A stretch of 10,374 bases of DNA from JBCCRH01 sp039208045 (GTDB lineage Bacteria > Bacteroidota > Bacteroidia > Chitinophagales > Saprospiraceae). The position numbers and the translations under genes were made by a program. Positions 6,475 to 10,374 of this stretch are shown here, in pieces. Position 1 is the stretch's first letter. Each line of letters starts with the position of its first letter. The notes under the pieces are model-generated. The model ran no database searches. It had not been told where the DNA came from and worked only from the letters and a program-made list of their open reading frames with translations. Location: positions 1 through 10,374 of the forward strand of contig JBCCRH010000206.1 in assembly GCA_039208045.1 (NCBI GenBank), read 5' to 3'.

Positions 6475-8379
6475 ATGTTAACGGCTTCTAATATTTTCGT
6501 AAAGTATGGCGATCGGGTATTACTCGACAGTGTAAACCTAGTGATTGGTGAGCGTGACAAAGTAGGTTTAGTAGGGCGAAATGGCGCAGGCAAATCGACT
6601 ATGCTGAAAATCATCGCAGGCTATCAATCTTCAGATGGTGGCAATATTACGCGACCTAGCGGCAGTACCCTCGGCTTTTTGCATCAAGAGATGAGTTTGC
6701 CGAAAGGCCGAACCGTCATGGAAGAGGCGCTCACTGCTTTTGATGAAATCAAAAAGCTAGAGCAAAAAATCAACCAGCTTAATGATGAAATTGCGCAGCG
6801 CACGGATTATGAAAGTGATAGCTATACCAAGCTGCTAGAAGCATTTTCGGCAGCAAACGACCGTTTTCAGCTCTTGGGTGGTGGTGCTAGCGAGGCGCAA
6901 GCAGAGCGCGTACTTCGAGGATTGGGCTTTAAGCCCAGTGATATGAACCGCCTAACCGACGAATTTAGTGGTGGCTGGCAAATGCGAGTAGAATTGGCAA
7001 AAATGTTGCTGCAACACCCCGACTTTTTGCTCCTTGATGAGCCGACCAACCACCTCGATATTGAGTCGATTATTTGGCTAGAGCAATTCCTAAAAGACTA
7101 TACTGGATCGATCATCGTCATTTCGCACGATAAACAATTTTTAGATAACGTCACCAAGCGAACGGTAGAAATCGAACTAGGCAAACTGTACGATTACAAA
7201 GCCGCTTACAGCAAATACGTAGGACTTCAACAGGAGCGCCGCGAAAAACAGCAGGCCGCCTACGAAAACCAACAGCGCGTCATCGCTCAAAAAGAGAAAA
7301 CCATCAACCGATTTATGGCGAAAGCCACTAAAACAAAGATGGCCCAGTCGATGCAGAAACAGCTGGATAAAATGGAACGCATCGAAATGGACGTGACCGA
7401 TATAGCGGCTATGCGCCTGCGCTTCCCTCCTGCCCCGCGCTCCGGCCAAGTAGCACTAGAAGGTAAGCGTGTCACTAAAAAATATGGTGACCTGCTCGTT
7501 TTAGAAGAAGTAGATATCAAACTAGATCGTGGCGATCGAGTGGCTTTTGTAGGGCAAAACGGGCAAGGAAAAACCACCCTCGCCAAGATACTGATCAACG
7601 AACTGAAACATTCCGATGGAGAAGTAAAGCTGGGGCACAACATCCAAGTAGGCTACTACGCGCAGAACCAATCAGATGCGCTGTACCAAGATGCTACCCT
7701 ACTGGAAACCATGGAGATGCACTCTCCGCCCGAACTGCGCACCAAGCTGCGAAGCATCTTGGGGGCCTTCATGTTCCGAGGAGAGGATGTAGAGAAGAAA
7801 GTAATGGTACTATCCGGAGGGGAGCGAGCACGCCTAGCCCTCGCCTGCCTCTTGCTCAAGCCCTTTAATCTATTGGTACTGGATGAACCTACCAATCACT
7901 TAGATATGATCTCCAAAGATGTGCTCAAGCAGGCATTGATGGATTATGATGGTACCCTTATTGTGGTCTCGCACGACCGGGAGTTTTTAGCTGGCCTGAC
8001 CACCAAAACCATCGAATTTAGAGATCGGAAATTACATAATCACCTAGGTGATGTCAATTATTTTTTAGGCAAACGCCAGCTAGATGATATGCGTTCTGTA
8101 GAGATGAGTAGTAAGAAAGAAACCGCCGCCGCACCTAAGAAAGAGCTGAGCTTTGAAGAGCGGAAAAAACTCACTAGAGCAGTGAGTAATGCGGAGCGCA
8201 AAATAGAACGTATCGAGGAGCAAATAGAGCAGATCGAAGCACAGATGGCAGAAGTCTCATTTTACGAAAGTAAGGATGCAGAAAAAACGATGAAGCAGTA
8301 CAGCCAGCTTAAAGAAGACTTGGAAACAGCGATGGAAGCATGGGAAGAGGCCCAATCCGTTTTAGAAGAATACGAATAA
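6475..8379 (+). CDS. ABC-F family ATPase (ribosome-associated, YheS/YdiF-like)
   Basis: Soluble protein with two ATP-binding cassettes and no membrane segments, the hallmark of ABC-F proteins, which act on ribosomes. Cassette 1 has Walker A GRNGAGKST (34-42), signature SGGWQMR (165-171), Walker B with DEPTNHLD (188-195) and switch H218. Cassette 2 has Walker A GQNGQGKTT (360-368), LSGGERARLAL (446-456), DEPTNHLD (470-477) and H500. A lysine/arginine-rich helical linker at about 245-305 corresponds to the tRNA-interacting segment between cassettes. The C-terminus, about 560-634, is a charged coiled coil. At 634 residues it is typical for the YheS/YdiF-like group. The ATG at 6475 is preferred to a TTG at 6451, because MLTASNIFVKYGDRVLL is the usual cassette start. 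A housekeeping translation role or antibiotic protection cannot be told apart here; ordinary context favours housekeeping. Confidence 0.94.
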   Translation: MLTASNIFVKYGDRVLLDSVNLVIGERDKVGLVGRNGAGKSTMLKIIAGYQSSDGGNITRPSGSTLGFLHQEMSLPKGRTVMEEALTAFDEIKKLEQKINQLNDEIAQRTDYESDSYTKLLEAFSAANDRFQLLGGGASEAQAERVLRGLGFKPSDMNRLTDEFSGGWQMRVELAKMLLQHPDFLLLDEPTNHLDIESIIWLEQFLKDYTGSIIVISHDKQFLDNVTKRTVEIELGKLYDYKAAYSKYVGLQQERREKQQAAYENQQRVIAQKEKTINRFMAKATKTKMAQSMQKQLDKMERIEMDVTDIAAMRLRFPPAPRSGQVALEGKRVTKKYGDLLVLEEVDIKLDRGDRVAFVGQNGQGKTTLAKILINELKHSDGEVKLGHNIQVGYYAQNQSDALYQDATLLETMEMHSPPELRTKLRSILGAFMFRGEDVEKKVMVLSGGERARLALACLLLKPFNLLVLDEPTNHLDMISKDVLKQALMDYDGTLIVVSHDREFLAGLTTKTIEFRDRKLHNHLGDVNYFLGKRQLDDMRSVEMSSKKETAAAPKKELSFEERKKLTRAVSNAERKIERIEEQIEQIEAQMAEVSFYESKDAEKTMKQYSQLKEDLETAMEAWEEAQSVLEEYE

Positions 8380-8402
8380 GAACCTCTCCCCTACGATTGC
8401 TC

Positions 8403-9971
8403 TTAATTATCTTCGTCCTCCCGCTCGTAGAGCGGCTTGCCATCTAGCGGCCAAAATTGATAGGCTGGCATTTCATGGATGCTTGGTAACTCTTTACTAA
8501 AATCTTTGAAGCTCGTCTGCTCCAAATCCAAGTCCATGAAGCTATATACCTTACGCATCAAGTCGGGATCATCAAAGATCAGTGCGCGCTTGGCATTGTG
8601 ATAGCCTCGTTTTACAGTAATCAAGTGTCCATTCTCTAAGTAATCCATCAGGAAGAGCGCATTCTCATAAGGCGTACTCAAATCCATATCGCCCTGAATA
8701 ATAATGATTGGAATGTCGTGCTTGACATGCTGCCGGAACGCTGGCGACACCTTGGGTGCAGGGCAAATATCCGTGGTAGAGGTATAATGACTGTTCACAT
8801 TACCTAGCCATTCTATTGCTGGCCGACTGTTAAGTACCGCAGCTCTTTTTTTGGAGATGTCAATGCTGTTATTGACTAATGTATTAATCATTCGGGAAGA
8901 CGAATTATAGACCCTTCCTCTTACGTTATCCGCCAATATCCGATAGTCGCCATTGTACATGTCCATGATATACTTTGGCCAGCATTCCATATCCATTACG
9001 TAACTACGCGCAATGGGACACATATAGTTCATACGCAAATCATCGGCTCCTACTACAATGGTTGCTTCTTTTCCATCTTTCCCTATCAGCGTCACTGCCT
9101 GTGGCTGCGCCTCTAGGCGCTCGATAATGGTCTTGAATGCACCTGTTACTCCATCTTCAGGAAGCAGGGCCTTCAGCTTAGGATCAGCCTGGGCATAGGC
9201 ATTTATTTTTTCTAAAACGCTCCACCGATCTTGTGGGTCATCGTAGTTATGATCGAGTGGTTCAATACCCGAAAAGATAGCGCGATCCACATGCTCGGGG
9301 TAGCGTTGGATGTACCCTAATCCCCATTGAGAACCAAAGCTATTGCCAACGAGTGCTAGCTTTTCCACTTGCAGATAGGTTCGAACGGCCTCAATGTCAT
9401 CAATAAAATGGATAAAGTCATAGCCCTTTAGATCGACTCCTTTTTCTTGATAGCTTTTGATAGCTGCTGCATAGGCCTCTCTTCTATTTTTTGCCCGCAA
9501 CGCAGCACTAAAAGGCTTATCCAAGGTACCACCATTTGACCACCGATACCTGAAGTTGGAAATTTGAAGACCAGGCGCGTTAGAGTTGCCGCGTTGGTTG
9601 ATGAGGATGACGTCGCGTTTTTGATTCACTAATTCTAGCTCAAAGCGCCAGGCCTCTGCCCGTTTACCTTGAAAGAATACTTCTGTGGAATAGGGCTCGC
9701 CTGGCCCAGCACCGAGAAAAACAACAGGAGGTAAGTCTGATTTTTCAAGCGCAGGAAACCTAAAAAAATGAACAGGAATCAGTCTACTTGCGGGATCGTC
9801 ACGATTCTCAGGGAGGAGCATCATATGTTCGGTTCCTTCAAATTTCCAATCATCATCTGCGATGAGAACTGGTTGTGATAGTACAGTAGGCTCTTTCGGA
9901 TCAATCCCTTGTGATAAGGCATTGGAAAGTAAGAGCAGGAATGCGATGGGTAGTATTATTAATTTTTTCAT
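8403..9971 (-). CDS. Secreted alpha/beta hydrolase, S33 peptidase-like
   Basis: 522-residue serine hydrolase, probably an exported aminopeptidase of the prolyl/tripeptidyl type (MEROPS S33). A clear signal peptide, MKKLIILPIAFLLLLSNALS, has likely cleavage after S20 and no lipobox Cys, so it should be periplasmic or secreted. The nucleophile elbow is GNSFG at 209-213 (S211). The likely acid is D430 in GDMDLSTP and the likely base is H458 in GYHN. The oxyanion-hole loop reads GAGPGEP at 87-93, where S33 enzymes usually have HGGPG or PGGPG, and INQRG at 124-128 stands for the DQRG motif. About 180 residues between the nucleophile and acid regions (roughly 235-415) form a long cap domain. Substrate unknown. 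The start is fixed by the signal peptide and an in-frame stop four codons upstream. An AraC-type regulator lies 58 bases upstream on the same strand. Confidence 0.86.
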   Translation of the reverse strand: MKKLIILPIAFLLLLSNALSQGIDPKEPTVLSQPVLIADDDWKFEGTEHMMLLPENRDDPASRLIPVHFFRFPALEKSDLPPVVFLGAGPGEPYSTEVFFQGKRAEAWRFELELVNQKRDVILINQRGNSNAPGLQISNFRYRWSNGGTLDKPFSAALRAKNRREAYAAAIKSYQEKGVDLKGYDFIHFIDDIEAVRTYLQVEKLALVGNSFGSQWGLGYIQRYPEHVDRAIFSGIEPLDHNYDDPQDRWSVLEKINAYAQADPKLKALLPEDGVTGAFKTIIERLEAQPQAVTLIGKDGKEATIVVGADDLRMNYMCPIARSYVMDMECWPKYIMDMYNGDYRILADNVRGRVYNSSSRMINTLVNNSIDISKKRAAVLNSRPAIEWLGNVNSHYTSTTDICPAPKVSPAFRQHVKHDIPIIIIQGDMDLSTPYENALFLMDYLENGHLITVKRGYHNAKRALIFDDPDLMRKVYSFMDLDLEQTSFKDFSKELPSIHEMPAYQFWPLDGKPLYEREDEDN

Positions 9972-10029
9972 ACCCCAAAGCTATTCGCTCCTCCTCTTTT
10001 ATGCTTGTATAATTGGGACAGGTTAGTAG

Positions 10030-10374
10030 CTAGCTCTTCCAAAAGAGCGTGTTATCCACAATCCGTAGCTGTTCAAAAAGTTCTTTGGGAGTAAGGTCAG
10101 CGCGTGCCTTCACATGATGGTTAAAATCCGCCTGATCGTAATAATTACTTTCCATAGCGATATAACTCATGGGCTCCTGCCCCTTCGTCTTCTGATAAGT
10201 AGACAATGCTTTTCTAAATCGAATTACGGACATATACTCTTCCACCGAATAGCCCAGGTACTTTTTAAATCTGCGAAGTAGGGTTCTCCTGCTCACCCCC
10301 AGTTTAGCTGCTAGTACTTGAACTTTAAGTTCTTCATCGCTGGTAGTCAGTAGCTCAACTGCTTTGAAGAGCAA
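10030..10374 (-). CDS. AraC-family transcriptional regulator, N-terminal part beyond the window
   Basis: C-terminal DNA-binding part of an AraC/XylS regulator. The frame stays open to the window edge and the first codon there is TTG (Leu), so the gene almost certainly continues to the right; family members are usually 250-300 residues and only 114 are seen. The first helix-turn-helix lies at about 18-41 (VLAAKLGVSRRTLLRRFKKYLG) and the second at about 68-99, ending in the family signature YYDQADFNHHVKARADLTPKEL. The missing N-terminus would carry any effector or dimerisation domain. It is followed on the same strand by the secreted hydrolase, which it may regulate or be co-transcribed with. 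Confidence 0.9.
   Translation of the reverse strand: MLFKAVELLTTSDEELKVQVLAAKLGVSRRTLLRRFKKYLGYSVEEYMSVIRFRKALSTYQKTKGQEPMSYIAMESNYYDQADFNHHVKARADLTPKELFEQLRIVDNTLFWKS

Noticed and set aside
8421..8435. CCGCTC-GTA-GAGCGG hairpin as terminator of the ABC-F gene
   Set aside because: The stem is perfect but no T run follows on either strand, and it lies inside the coding end of the hydrolase.
9976..9983. TAGCTTTG on the minus strand as the hydrolase promoter
   Set aside because: It matches TAnnTTTG exactly, but ends only four bases before the start codon, which would put the transcript start at or inside the coding region, and no -33 element is seen.
9988..9996. GAGGAGGAG on the minus strand as a Shine-Dalgarno site for the hydrolase
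   Set aside because: It is 16 bases from the ATG, too far for normal use, and no better in-frame start exists nearer to it.

Overview
The window looks like a housekeeping stretch of a Bacteroidota chromosome, possibly from the Saprospiria/Cytophagia side of the phylum. Three things point there: about 43% G+C by eye, starts that mostly lack a usable Shine-Dalgarno sequence, and a TAnnTTTG-type promoter box before one gene. The protein sequences also have a Bacteroidota character. The assignment below phylum is a guess.

Left part (1-4293, plus strand): the 3' part of a leucine operon in the order leuA (5' end cut by the window edge), leuC, leuD, leuB. Together these encode isopropylmalate synthase, both subunits of isopropylmalate isomerase, and isopropylmalate dehydrogenase, i.e. 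the route from 2-oxoisovalerate plus acetyl-CoA to 2-oxoisocaproate. LeuA ends right after its catalytic and linker part, without the usual C-terminal leucine-sensing domain. A strong intrinsic terminator follows leuB. The next 330 bases hold no convincing gene, but contain a second hairpin that reads as a terminator on the opposite strand.

Middle part (4620-8379, plus strand): an OmpR/PhoB-type response regulator and a membrane histidine kinase with almost no extracytoplasmic sensor region, forming a two-component pair. After them comes a full-length ABC-F ATPase, a ribosome-associated type rather than a transporter. It has its own likely promoter, whose -7 box is overlapped by an inverted repeat.

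Right part (8403-10374, minus strand): a secreted alpha/beta hydrolase of the S33 peptidase type, convergent with the ABC-F gene across a 23-base gap, preceded by the C-terminal half of an AraC-family regulator that runs off the window.

I found no CRISPR array, tRNA, rRNA, insertion sequence, phage gene or defence cassette, and no clearly new system. The points worth a second look are small: the opposite-strand hairpin, the tandem repeat between leuD and leuB, the inverted repeat over the ABC-F promoter, the minimal kinase sensor, a substituted cofactor-site residue in LeuB, and the variant oxyanion-hole motif of the hydrolase.
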